A DNA stretch of 64,000 nucleotides from Udeniomyces pyricola (Eukaryota; Basidiomycota; Tremellomycetes; Cystofilobasidiales; Mrakiaceae). Below are positions 32,085 through 41,714 of the stretch, piece by piece. The first letter of the stretch is position 1. Every line of letters begins with the position of its first letter. Where the stretch lies: positions 565,835 to 629,834 of the forward strand of contig BCIK01000007.1 of assembly GCA_039545295.1 (NCBI GenBank), read 5' to 3'. The position numbers and the translations under genes are program-made. The notes beneath the pieces were generated by a model that did no database searches, was not told the DNA's origin, and saw only the letters and a list, made by a program, of their open reading frames with translations.

Positions 32085-34073
32085 GTACACGAGAGATAAG
32101 GGGCAGAGCGCGGAAGGGAAAGGGGATCAGGGTATGCGGGCTTGTGGGGGAGGAAGGGAGAGGAGGAGGAGGAAGAAGCATACGGTTACTGGCGTGGACG
32201 TGGTATCGCCCTCTTCGTATCCTTTCTCATTTTCGCCACGCATTTTGCCTCAATCCACTTTTCGGCTTCTTTGTGCACACACACCCAGGAAGATGAACGA
32301 AAGGCAAAGGGGGAAGCTACCTTGCCCTGTTTCCTATGATCTCCTTCTACTCCACTCTTCGTCCTCCCAGCTGCGTCAGACATACACACACTCACCGCTC
32401 AATCACACAATTTTCCCTTTCAGTTTAGCTCGCTTCTACCACCATACACCCCTCAGCATACCTCTTAGTTCCATGCCGTCATACCTTTTTTTTTCCTTCT
32501 GTTCTCTCTTTCTCCTCACCCATAACAACTGCGTCGTCGTTGTCCCCATCTCACACCCTTCATCTGATGCTTTTTGCCTTTTTTTTTCCTCCCTTTTCTT
32601 ATGTTTTTCCACTTTGTCGTCTTTCTTTCCCTTTTTTTGCTTTTCCTTCGTTGTTCGCCTCCCTTGTTCCTTTCCCCTTCAATCCTTTTGTATCTGGTTC
32701 CCGTTCATTCCGCTTTCCTTTCCTTTCTTCTTCTTCTTCTTTGAAGCTTCCTGTTACTTTTCACCTTTTCTCTTCGACGTTCCCTTGGTTCTACCTCATC
32801 ACAGCTCTTTCATTGATCTCCTCCTTGTTCTTCCTTTTTTATCTTTGCGCCCCTTTAATTGATCTCTTTTCCCACTCTGTTCCGATTCCCCCCCCCCCCT
32901 TAACGGCGTCGTTTCATATGTCCCCAATCGCTAGCTCTGATCAATGGCTCCGGATTCCTTCAAACAAGGAAATGAAAAAAATCGCCCGATTCCATATCCC
33001 CTGTTCATTTCTTCTTTTTCTCTCTTGTTTGTGTTTGTGTGTGCGTGTGTTGATAGTGATAGCGAAGAATCCAAATGAACCCAATTATTCTCTCCCTCTC
33101 TTTCGCTCTGTCTTTCTTCGTTTATAGATCGCAAGGAAGGTGATTTTTTTTTATTTTTTATTTTTATTTTGAAGATCTTCCGGAAACCGAGATACAAGAG
33201 GCCATGAAGAGCTGCAAGAAGAACCCAATTGAGGAAGTAGGAAGAAAAAAGAAAAGAGAAAAGAAGAGTAGAAGTGAGGCTGTTGGAAGAAACGATCGAA
33301 GGGATCAGAGGAGGAGGAGGAATGGAAAGGGGGAGGGAGCACTTAACGATGAGAAGGGTGGGAGCGAGAAAGGGTTCAAAATTGAAGAAGAAGAAGAAGA
33401 AGGGTGAAAAGGCTATGGTAAGAAGGAGGGATCTGGAGGAGGAGGAGGTGGACGATCGAGGGATCAGGAGTTTATAGGCAAAGCTGGCAAGTGTGCAATG
33501 CAATGCAAGAAACGACAAAAGAAAACGATCAGGAGGGCTGAGATGGAAGGGTGACGCGCGACCGAGCTACAGTAAGGTACGAAAAGAGCTTCTTCTGTCC
33601 CCCCTTAGCGGACGAAGGGGGAGGAGGAGGAAGGGGGGAGGTAGCTGTGTAGGTGGAAATGTAAGGGCCGGCTCGTCGGGAGGGAGCGTCTGGATCCGGT
33701 CTAGGGGTGACGTTACAGCGGCAAGATAGTTGTACGTTACGGATGATGGAAGGCACCATAAAGGGCAGAGAAGAGAGGGCGGAGCTTGGGGGGAAAGGGG
33801 TGACAACCTGTAAAAGAAAAGAAAGGAGGGCATTGGATGGAGGGAAGAAGAACAACACGATACATGCAAAAAAAAAGGGACCCAGAAAGGAAGAAAGAAA
33901 AGAAGAGAAAGGGAACGAGCATGAGCAAAAGCAAAAGCAAAGAAGAGAGAAGACAACGAAGACGGCTGGATGAAGAAAAGAGAGAGAGAAAAGCAGGAGC
34001 AAAAAGCAAGGGAAATGCAAGAGAGGAAAGAAACCAAAGTGGAAGGAGAAAATGGGGCGAGGGTGTCAGGTAT

Positions 34074-34107
<34 letters not shown>

Positions 34108-34382
34108 CAGAAGCAAAGAGACGGAAGACTTGAAAATAAAAATAAAAAACGAGAGAAGGAGAAGAGAAGAGGGAAAAGGGTGGATGCGAGGGAACCAAAG
34201 ATAGAAGAAGAAGTGTGCGAGGTGTAATTGGGTGTGCTGCTAATAATGGGACTGTTGATGACGATGTGAGGTATGGTGGATGTGTATGACGATGTTGATG
34301 GAGAGGGTTAGGTGGTTAGGTTGATGTGATGCTGATACAGTAGAGGTGTGTGTTGAGCATGTGGAGAGCGGGGCGGCGTCGT
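32085..34382. other. 2.3 kb gene-free convergent region with strand-switched pyrimidine bias
   Basis: Lies between the 3' ends of the Ariadne (plus) and P450 (minus) genes. From about 32210 to 32900 the plus strand is heavily C/T-rich with T and C runs. From about 33170 to 34210 the plus strand is heavily A/G-rich, so the minus strand is C/T-rich. Each half is pyrimidine-rich on the strand transcribed toward it. The long frames here are low-complexity (Phe/Ser/Leu or Lys/Glu/Arg) and are not counted as genes. An A31 run sits at 34076-34106. Confidence 0.7.
34076..34106. repeat. A31 homopolymer
   Basis: Thirty-one A on the plus strand inside the purine-rich half of the convergent region, about 280 bp beyond the P450 stop. 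Confidence 0.9.
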
Positions 34383-35202
34383 CTAGGCCCGCTTGACGAA
34401 TCGCAGGGGGGTGTTGACTGGTGAGAGAGTGATGACCTGATGTGTGCAATTGAGAGAAGAACGAAAATGGGAGCATCAGTCAGAGTCCCCATCCTTGTTC
34501 TGATACAACACACTTGCAGAAGTCAAGGCCATACCTGCTTGGCCTGAAGAATTCTCTCCTGGCAAGCAGCCATGGTCTCTCCAGTGGTTTGGATCGGCTT
34601 GACTTCAAATCGACGAATGATGTTGACCAGTGCACAGACCGATTCGACTACAATGATAAAGAAAAAGGCAAACGAACCCCAACAATTGATGTATCAGCAA
34701 ACGAGTCCAAACTTCAGGGCCAAGATAGAAGTACCTGAGAATGAAATCTAGTAAAACGACAGGGGCTACAGACCTTCGGTGAACCTTCGACCGATACAAG
34801 CGCGGGGTCCGCCCGAGAAGGGAACGAAGGCCTCCTTGTTGTATGGCTTAAGGAACCGCTCCGGTTGGAACTGGGTGGGGTTCTCCCAGTAGCGAGCTGC
34901 GGAAAAAGAATTCCATACAATCGATAGGTTAGCCATCGATACAGTTCTGGTGACAAGGAGTCGGGGCAAGATACGAAGGGACTAACGGTTGTAGTGAAGA
35001 CCGACAGCGTCGACCATGATTTTGGATCCCTTGGGCACAAAGACGCGCTCCTCAACGTTTGAGTTGGTCCCATCCTCGACGAACGAAGGCAAGTAGGTGT
35101 CCTCGACGGCTTCCTTGGGAATAACTACAGACAGACGAACGAGCTCACGATTCGTTAGTCCCACCAACTACCCTGTGGGTCGACCAGATGAAAGTCGCCA
35201 CA

Positions 35203-35244
<42 letters not shown>

Positions 35245-37525
35245 AGGTAAAACTTGACGCACTGTTGACTGGAGGGAACATGCGGATGCTCTCGTTGTAG
35301 CAGGCGAGGGTGTACTTGAGCTTGTGGTAGTCGGCGTAAGTTGGCACACCGTCTTCGCCGCAAATGTCGATGATCTCGGCGTGGAGCTTGGCTTGCGCCT
35401 TGGGGTGAAGGGCGAGGTTGGCGAGAGCAAACGAAAGGGAGTTGCTGTAAGAGTTAAATGGCAACGTACCGGTGATTCTGGTCAGCTTCAAGGCTTAGGT
35501 ATATACAAAGGAAGAGGGGCGAAGAGTATGTTAGGATCTCACGCAGTGGTCTCGTGTCCAGCGAGGAGAAAGATGAAAATGTTGCCAATGACCTGTCAAA
35601 GTTCAAGTAACGCTAGTTCAGCCACCAATGACAACGCGAGGGGTATTGTTGTCTCGCTTTATACTCACTTCCTTGTCAGTGAAGGCAGTCGATGCATCAG
35701 CTTCCTCGTTTTCCATGGCGCTTCGGATGAGAGCCCCAAAAAGGTCGTTCCTCTCGACTCGCTCAACGACTTTTTCCTCTCCAAAGTACTCGTCGACAGT
35801 CTCAATATCCTCGTAGTCGATGCCTTGCTTGATGAGCTCTCGGCGCTTGTGCACAAGCTCCTAGTAGGTATAATCAAGAGGCGTTCGTCAGTATGGGTTG
35901 TGATATATCAGCGCACAATCGAATCACGTATGTGGAACAGAGGAAAACAAAGAAGAAAAACGCACGATCATCTGAGCCTCGAGCGAGTTGAATGCCCGAT
36001 CGACCTTCTGCAGCCTGATACGTCACAAAGGTCAAGCAATTCTTTAGCCGGGGATCTCGCCAAAGGGAGCCCACGCATACATAAATGCATGACCGGATGC
36101 TCACTTCTCGTTCGGGAACAGGAACGCCCACTTGGGCAGGACGGCTCGGATCAAGGTGTTCTCGGCAACGGTTCGAAGGGCTTGCTGAATCGTCATGTCG
36201 GCAGCCTTGCCAAAGACCTTGGTCTGGTTCGCCATGTGATCGGCCCAAGGAAGCGTCAAGCCGAAACCAGCCTCAGCGATAACGACAAGGGCAATCTAGA
36301 GGAGAAGACAATGCCGATGATTCAGTCCATATCATCTATAGTCAAATACTGGTATCATCCTGAGCAACTTACTCGAAGAGTCAAAGAGTGGATGTGAGCG
36401 ACGTCGACAACTTCTCCCGTGGCGAGCTTGTCCCATCCGTCGGCGTGCATCATCTCATTGATGACTATTCGTCATGTGCATTTCAACCATTATCAGCTCA
36501 TAGTCCGACATTATACCGGACCATCTTGACCAAAACCAAACAACAAAGAAACTCACTGCCTTGGGTTCGCTTCCAAACGAGTGGGTAGCATCGCTCCTTG
36601 AAAGAACCGGCAACAACCTTTCGGTGAAGCTTCCATTCAGAACTGTGAGCCGAGTCCTCGACGATGACGAGGTTCTTACCGAAAAAGGCGAGAACTTTGT
36701 ACATGGCGGTAGGCTCTGGAGAATGAGACAGGTCAGAAACGTCAAGTTGGACAGGTTACAAACACGAGACAATGTGACAGACATACTCTTGAAGGTCTGC
36801 CTTTCAACGTTGAGCTTGTGGATCGCTCGGGCATTGGCGACAGTGAACTCGGGAGTCGACGAGAAGATGGAGTTGATGGCAATGATATCGGCTCCAGCAG
36901 CTTGGTACTCTGTGCACGATGGTGAGAAGTAAGAAGAAGTAAAAGATGAAGATACATCAAGAGATAAAGTAGAAAGGGAAACGTCAGCCGCTTGAGTATC
37001 ATAACGATCAAAGGTAATCAATCGGGCGAGGCGCATGCGTCGAAGCTTACTTTCGAACTTGCCGGCCCAGTACCATCCGTGGCCGATGCTGACGTTCTTG
37101 ACGGTGTTGAAAACAATGGCAAAGACACTGATAGTGGGAAAGACGAGGCTGATCTTGGCGCGCGAGTTAAGTTTGACGATCTCTCGGAACCTGGATCCGA
37201 ACAGGAGGTTTAGGGGGCGGCGGGAGAAAGGGGCGGCCTGTCATCAGCCTCGGCTGTGTTTGAAGCTTGAGCAGAAGCCGGCCCAGCCCGACTCTATTTA
37301 CCTGGTCCAACAGTACAGCGAGTATACCATGAGTACAATGCTTGCCGGCAAGACGTAGTAAAACCCAACAAAGAGCGCAAACGAGGTCGAGCGCTCGCAG
37401 ATGGCGCCGATAAAGGAGAAGCACGTGGACGAGGCATCATAGAGCCAAGTGAGAGCGGCAGCCGAAGCGTACGGGAGGAGTTGCTCCTCAGCGTGTTGGA
37501 TCGTCTCGTTGGAGGGAATGATCAT
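34383..37525 (-). CDS. Cytochrome P450 monooxygenase
   Basis: Haem-thiolate monooxygenase, probably ER-anchored. The start at 37525 leads to a hydrophobic anchor ([20 protein letters not shown], about 37400-37320) and a second hydrophobic exon ([16 protein letters not shown]). Core motifs: [11 protein letters not shown] (helix C), the I-helix oxygen-binding motif AGHETTA (about 35555), ExxR in NESIRMFPP (about 35290), PERF region [11 protein letters not shown], and haem loop [10 protein letters not shown] with the Cys ligand (about 34800-34830). The last two exons ([16 protein letters not shown] and [17 protein letters not shown]) give a normal P450 C-terminus; a frame that stops right after the haem loop is an unspliced artefact. 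About 12 introns, one containing an A39/T39 tract. The pattern resembles basidiomycete P450s that share the AGHETTAHS helix; I do not assign a CYP family or substrate. It diverges from an SDR gene, a possible but unproven metabolic pairing. Confidence 0.93.
35204..35242. repeat. A39 run in a P450 intron (T39 in the transcript)
   Basis: The run lies between the PPVN exon and the [13 protein letters not shown] exon and acts as a very long polypyrimidine tract on the coding strand, roughly 60 to 100 nt before the acceptor. Confidence 0.9.
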
Positions 37526-38746
37526 GACGTGCGGATGGGTCAAAGGAGTGTGAAGAGGACGAGGGGAGGTCGAAAGATCAAGGAGCGTCGGTGAAGAGGT
37601 CGTGAGGGATGATACGTGGTCGGGAATCGTAAGCGTGCAATGGATCGTAGAGGCAAGTGGAGTACAATATCGGTCGAGACGGGATCCAAAAGGTAAAGAG
37701 CGAGACAGAGAGCAAGGGAGGTGGAAACAGAAGAGGAGGCGGAGGGACAAGGAGGAGGAAGAAGGAGGCGGAGAAGGAAGGGAGGAGAATGGGAAGCCGA
37801 GCGTCGTCCAAGATGATGGAGGGCACGAAGGAAAGACCAAGAGGACAAGACGAGAGGTCTTTGGATCAGTATCATCAGAAAGGAGTGCCCTGCCCTGCTG
37901 GGCAATGAGATGGCGGGACGGGCGGAAAAGGCACGCAGTGTATACAGTAAGGGATGCGAAGGGGGCCGCATCGAATCTATCGAGCCCTCACGATCAACAA
38001 CGGTAGTTTTCAGTCCAGGTCGGAATCTCCCTTGATCCAGAGCAGTCTCAATCCATCTACAGGGGCGAGGCCTCATCTATTGACACGTTAGGGACGATGT
38101 GAAAGCGTTGAAGGTGAGGGATGGTGATGCATGTTCCAAATCTCCTGAGGAACAGAGATGGAGAGAAGGTTTTGAGAAAGGCACGGAGCACGTGAAAGAG
38201 GCGTTGAATATAGATGGAGGACTCAATATTCAATCGTTAATCAGACAGGACGGCGGTGCGAGGGGCGTCCATGGCTTCGGCACAGGAACCCACAGGAACG
38301 TAATTATCAACGGCCGCCACCACATCAACGCCATCATATAACTCATCATTGTATACGAACCGGAAAGAAAGTATGGACATCAACATATCATGGCAAGTCG
38401 TACTGGCGTATACATTGCTAACCATTGACGCGACGAAGAGATCTTGAGCAATTGACTGTGACATTAATCGGTATCATATTATACGTCGTGGACGAACCAA
38501 TTATGGCACGTGAATGAAAAAGCTGTGATACCGCGTACGCTGGACTAATCTTGTATGTACAACGTCGTCATCGGTGAGATTGAGATTACATCATGCATGA
38601 TGATCATTCGACAGTTTGATCGTACTAATATCGCGCAAGGCCGATCCATCTTGACCGATTGATCCTCCATCATCAATAACCTCCTCCAACCTGCGAATCT
38701 CCTCTTTGACGTTCTTACCCATCTCCCAGCCTCTCACGCCTTTTCA
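37526..38746. promoter_or_regulatory. Divergent region between P450 and SDR genes
   Basis: 1.2 kb without a convincing gene. Part near the P450 start (about 37526-37850) is purine-rich on the plus strand, i.e. a C/T-rich leader for the minus-strand gene. The frames of 75 to 180 codons overlapping it look like low-complexity shadows. The middle (38220-38660) is AT-richer and plain. If the two genes are coregulated the element should be here. Confidence 0.45.
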
Positions 38747-40271
38747 ATGACTGTCGCTGTTCTTCTGGGCGCCTCGAGTGGGATCGGCCTCGAACTGAGC
38801 CGTAAGTGTTTGACTCGCTAGTGGGACTCTCGCATCCGACTTTTGACTTGACTGTCTACCCCATCCGGTTTGCTGCTTCTGTCAATTCAAAGCGCTCTCA
38901 ACAAAACGAATACAAGATCAATCTTGACGCCTTTAACTTGTTTCGTTTTGTTTTGGTTTTGTTTCTGTCGTTCATCGATCCTTGACAATCACAGGTCATA
39001 TCCTCCGCTCGACAGGTCTCAACGTCGTAGCGCTCTCCTCTCGTCAGCCGTCACACACCAAAGAGGCCATCCTCGGTTCATCATCGTCTTCTTCCTCCAT
39101 TCACCCTGATCGACTTTCAGTACACCAAGTTGACGGACTGGGAGATGCCGAAGCTGGTTTGAGCCAAGCGGCAGAGGCCGTACGAGCCAAGTGGGGCAAA
39201 GGATCCGTCAGAGTCGTCGTGTGTTCCGCTGGAATTGTATGTGAACCTGCTCTTCAAACCAAAGAAAAATTGTAGAGAGAGAGAGAAAGAAAGGGATCTC
39301 TCAGCCGGATTTCTTGAGACTCATGTGTCTTCCTTGTGTGGGATCCTCTGATGTCTGCCTGTGCTTTCACCCCTATAGCTTCATCCCGAAAAATCTCTAT
39401 CCCAGATCTCCCCTTCGGACGCCCTCGAATCCTTCAAGCTCAACACGCTCGCCCATCTCCTGACTTACAAGCACTTTGTCCCGCTCATTCCAACGACCAA
39501 GGCGTTGGAGAAGCAGTACGAGAACCAAGAGGTAGAAGACCCTGCTCGAGGGTTGGTGTCGAGGGATTTGAGCCTGTGCCTGAGTCTGTCAGCGAGAGTG
39601 GGGAGTATCGGAGACAATCGATTAGGAGGGTAAGCTGTTCTCCATCCTGTTATTTCCCCCTGGTCCCCTATGTCTGGCTGTCCCTCTCGTATCGCGAGGT
39701 TTCAAAGCAAATGTCGTCTGATGAATACACCATTCTGATTCTTCGTTCTTTTTCTTCTTCTCTGGGAACCAAATCAATCACAGATGGTACTCGTACCGAG
39801 CGTGAGTCTCAAGATTTCGCCATCAGCACGTCGCTTGCTCACCCGTACATCATCGGTTCCCCTGAAGCCTACAAAACAATCTTCTCTGATCCCAATCTGA
39901 CTCATCTCGCATCTCTTTCTCAGGTCCAAGTCGGCTCTCAACCAATACATCGCCACGCTCAACTTGGAAGTAAGTCGTTTTTAGTAAAACTCAAGAATGA
40001 AGGTCAACAAGAACGAGAGATCATATGAGGCGTGGGTGGCACAGATGATGCTGACCCAAGATGCTTTACATTGACGTGATTGTCGACGTGGTGGTTGGAC
40101 CCTTGATGACTTTGACATGGCATATACATAGCTTCAACAAAAGCATTCCTCTGCCATCTCGGTGGCTTACCGTTCGTATCGACCGTTCCTAATACGAGGA
40201 AGAAAAAGCCTTCATCTTCATTTCGACCCACAGCTTACCTTTCTTCGAGTCCTGTCCATTCCACCCTGCCC

Positions 40272-40305
<34 letters not shown>

Positions 40306-40542
40306 CTCTACGCTTTTCTACCCTCGGACTTGTCTGACTTCTCCTCTTCTCTAGATCCTGGTACGACCAAGACACCCCTCTCCTCGCCCTTTGTGTCATC
40401 TTCCAAACCCGCTTCTCCCGAGAACGGCCTGTTCGAACCCGACCAAGCCGTCGAGAAGCTCGTCGGGGTCATGGCCAAACTCGACCGGTCCCGGGACGGC
40501 GGTGGGTTCCGAGATTGGAGAGGAAATACGATCCCTTGGTAG
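38747..40542 (+). CDS. Short-chain dehydrogenase/reductase (SDR, C-factor-like)
   Basis: NAD(P)-dependent oxidoreductase of the classical SDR fold; the substrate is not predictable. Exon 1 holds the dinucleotide motif in MTVAVLLGASSGIGLELS (TGxxxGxG variant GASSGIG). Exon 2 carries RVVVCSAGI (NAG-like CSAG), exon 3 LESFKLNTLAHLLTYKHFVPLI and LVSRDLSLCLSLSARVGSIGDN (catalytic Ser region). A tiny exon (39784-39801, 18 nt) then encodes GWYSYR, giving with the next exon Y-R-A-S-K, the YxxxK catalytic pair. Later exons give ALNQYIATLNLE, LQQKHSSAISVAY, HPGTTKTPLSSPF and ENGLFEPDQAVEKLVGVM, ending RDWRGNTIPW. This is a full-length C-factor/Csg-like SDR as seen widely in fungi. The intron before the last exon has a C21A10 run. 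Confidence 0.92.
40273..40303. repeat. C21-A10 homopolymer pair in an SDR intron
   Basis: Twenty-one C followed by ten A just upstream of the last SDR exon (acceptor TTCTCTAG at about 40347-40354). The length may be unreliable. Confidence 0.85.
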
Positions 40543-40741
40543 GATGACTAGTTCTGCCCCGCCACCCGGCCCCTCCCCCTTTCCCCTGGCCCAATCATCC
40601 ATGCATCGAGTTCGGGCGTTGGCACTCCTCTTACGCAGCACCGCTGCTATGATTCACGGGGTATTTCTCAGCCGGAAACAAGAAAAAAAAATTGAAAATG
40701 AGAAAAATCACAAGCTTGGGAGGGGGAAAGGGGAAGGACCC

Positions 40742-40789
40742 AGTCGAACCAAAGGTTTGAGCAACACTTTCCGAGAGTCTGGTTCGACT
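40742..40789. repeat. Inverted repeat, 10-bp perfect arms
   Basis: AGTCGAACCA (40742-40751) and TGGTTCGACT (40780-40789), separated by 28 nt, could form a hairpin about 200 bp after the SDR stop. Possible 3'-end structure; function unknown. Confidence 0.6.
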
Positions 40790-40918
40790 CGTTGGGTTTC
40801 GATTATATACATGTATATGTTGTTACTGGTATCTTGTTGTTTTTGATTGAAACCCTTATCTTGCTCTAAGCGTAGTTCTGTTGTTGGTGTGAACTAGGCT
40901 ACGTGCAGGTTTCAGGAT

Positions 40919-40941
40919 ATCCATAGTACTGTTCTATGGAT
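40919..40941. repeat. Inverted repeat, 8-bp perfect arms and 7-nt loop
   Basis: ATCCATAG, TACTGTT, CTATGGAT. A compact hairpin candidate in the SDR 3' flank, in AT-richer sequence than its surroundings. Confidence 0.6.
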
Positions 40942-41714
40942 GGCTGATCGCTACTCAGATTGGACAGAGTACGTCTACTTACACACGATCTGATTGACGA
41001 TAGGACGTCAGGTGCGACTAAGATAGGTGTCATATTAAAAGAGTAGCGGACCGACTGCGCGCAGTCATACGGCGAAGAGAGGAAAGGGGGAGAGGGGGGG
41101 GGNGGGGGGCATCCAGTTACAACGCGACTCTACAGGAAACAGAACAAAGAAGAAAAAGGAATGATAGAGAGAAAATTAAGCAGGCCGGGAAGGGAGATGA
41201 AAGGAGAAAAAGAGGAAGAGGACAAAAAAAAGACTTGTTTGGTTTTTTTTTCGGTTGAAAAGAGAGGAGGAAAAGTCTGAGGGTTCACACCAAGTCATAA
41301 CATGTGAAGCCAGAGAAATCGATATGAAGCGAAAAAGACGGTAAGGGGAATTAGCGGGCAAAAAAAGGGGGTAGGGGGAGGACAGACATGGATTGCTGCA
41401 TGTATGGCTTGGTGTTTTCGGTATGATAGCGAAAAAGATAAGGAAAGAGTGTGCACATGGAAGAAAATAAAAAGGAAGAATGTGGGTAATTGAGGGGGTA
41501 TCAGAAGGATGACATAGGACACTCATGAGTAGTAGTAGGAACGAAGATGAAAGACGAGAAGGGAACACTGAAAAGACGTAGTGCAAAGAGAAAAGAGAGA
41601 AGAGAAGTAGATAGCAGTGCAGAAGGCAATGAGCCATAAATAGTGCATATTGAATGAAACAAGGAAACAGGGTAGAGACGAGAGTTGGTGAGGAGGGAGG
41701 GACAAGGGTTCAGT

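Larger units (their letters stand above)
40543..41714. other. Convergent region between SDR and adenylate cyclase genes
   Basis: 1.17 kb of 3' flanks with no supported gene. The left part has two inverted repeats (40742-40789 and 40919-40941). The right part (41080-41670) is A/G-rich on the plus strand, i.e. C/T-rich downstream of the minus-strand adenylate cyclase stop. An ambiguous base at 41103 sits inside a G run. Confidence 0.6.

Noticed and set aside
32011..33127. Plus-strand frames rich in Phe/Ser/Leu after the Ariadne stop
   Set aside because: Translations of C/T-rich 3' sequence; no conserved motif and no splice logic.
33529..34198. Minus-strand hydrophobic frames resembling membrane proteins
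   Set aside because: They are Phe/Leu/Ser runs produced by the pyrimidine-rich minus strand, not real transmembrane domains.
34766..34969. P450 ending right after the haem loop (FTEGL stop)
   Set aside because: An in-phase intron joins FTE to [16 protein letters not shown] and then to [17 protein letters not shown], giving a normal P450 C-terminus, so the gene is not truncated.
35324..36397. Plus-strand open frame of 357 codons
   Set aside because: Antisense to several P450 exons that carry AGHETTA and other P450 motifs; no recognisable domain of its own.
37540..38076. Minus-strand frame of 178 codons upstream of the P450
   Set aside because: C/T-rich leader sequence; low-complexity Leu/Pro/Ser and no motif. 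The P450 start at 37525 explains the region.
40735..40800. Possible tRNA (GGTTCGA-like B box at 40781)
   Set aside because: No matching A box at the right distance and no acceptor stem; the motif is one arm of an inverted repeat.
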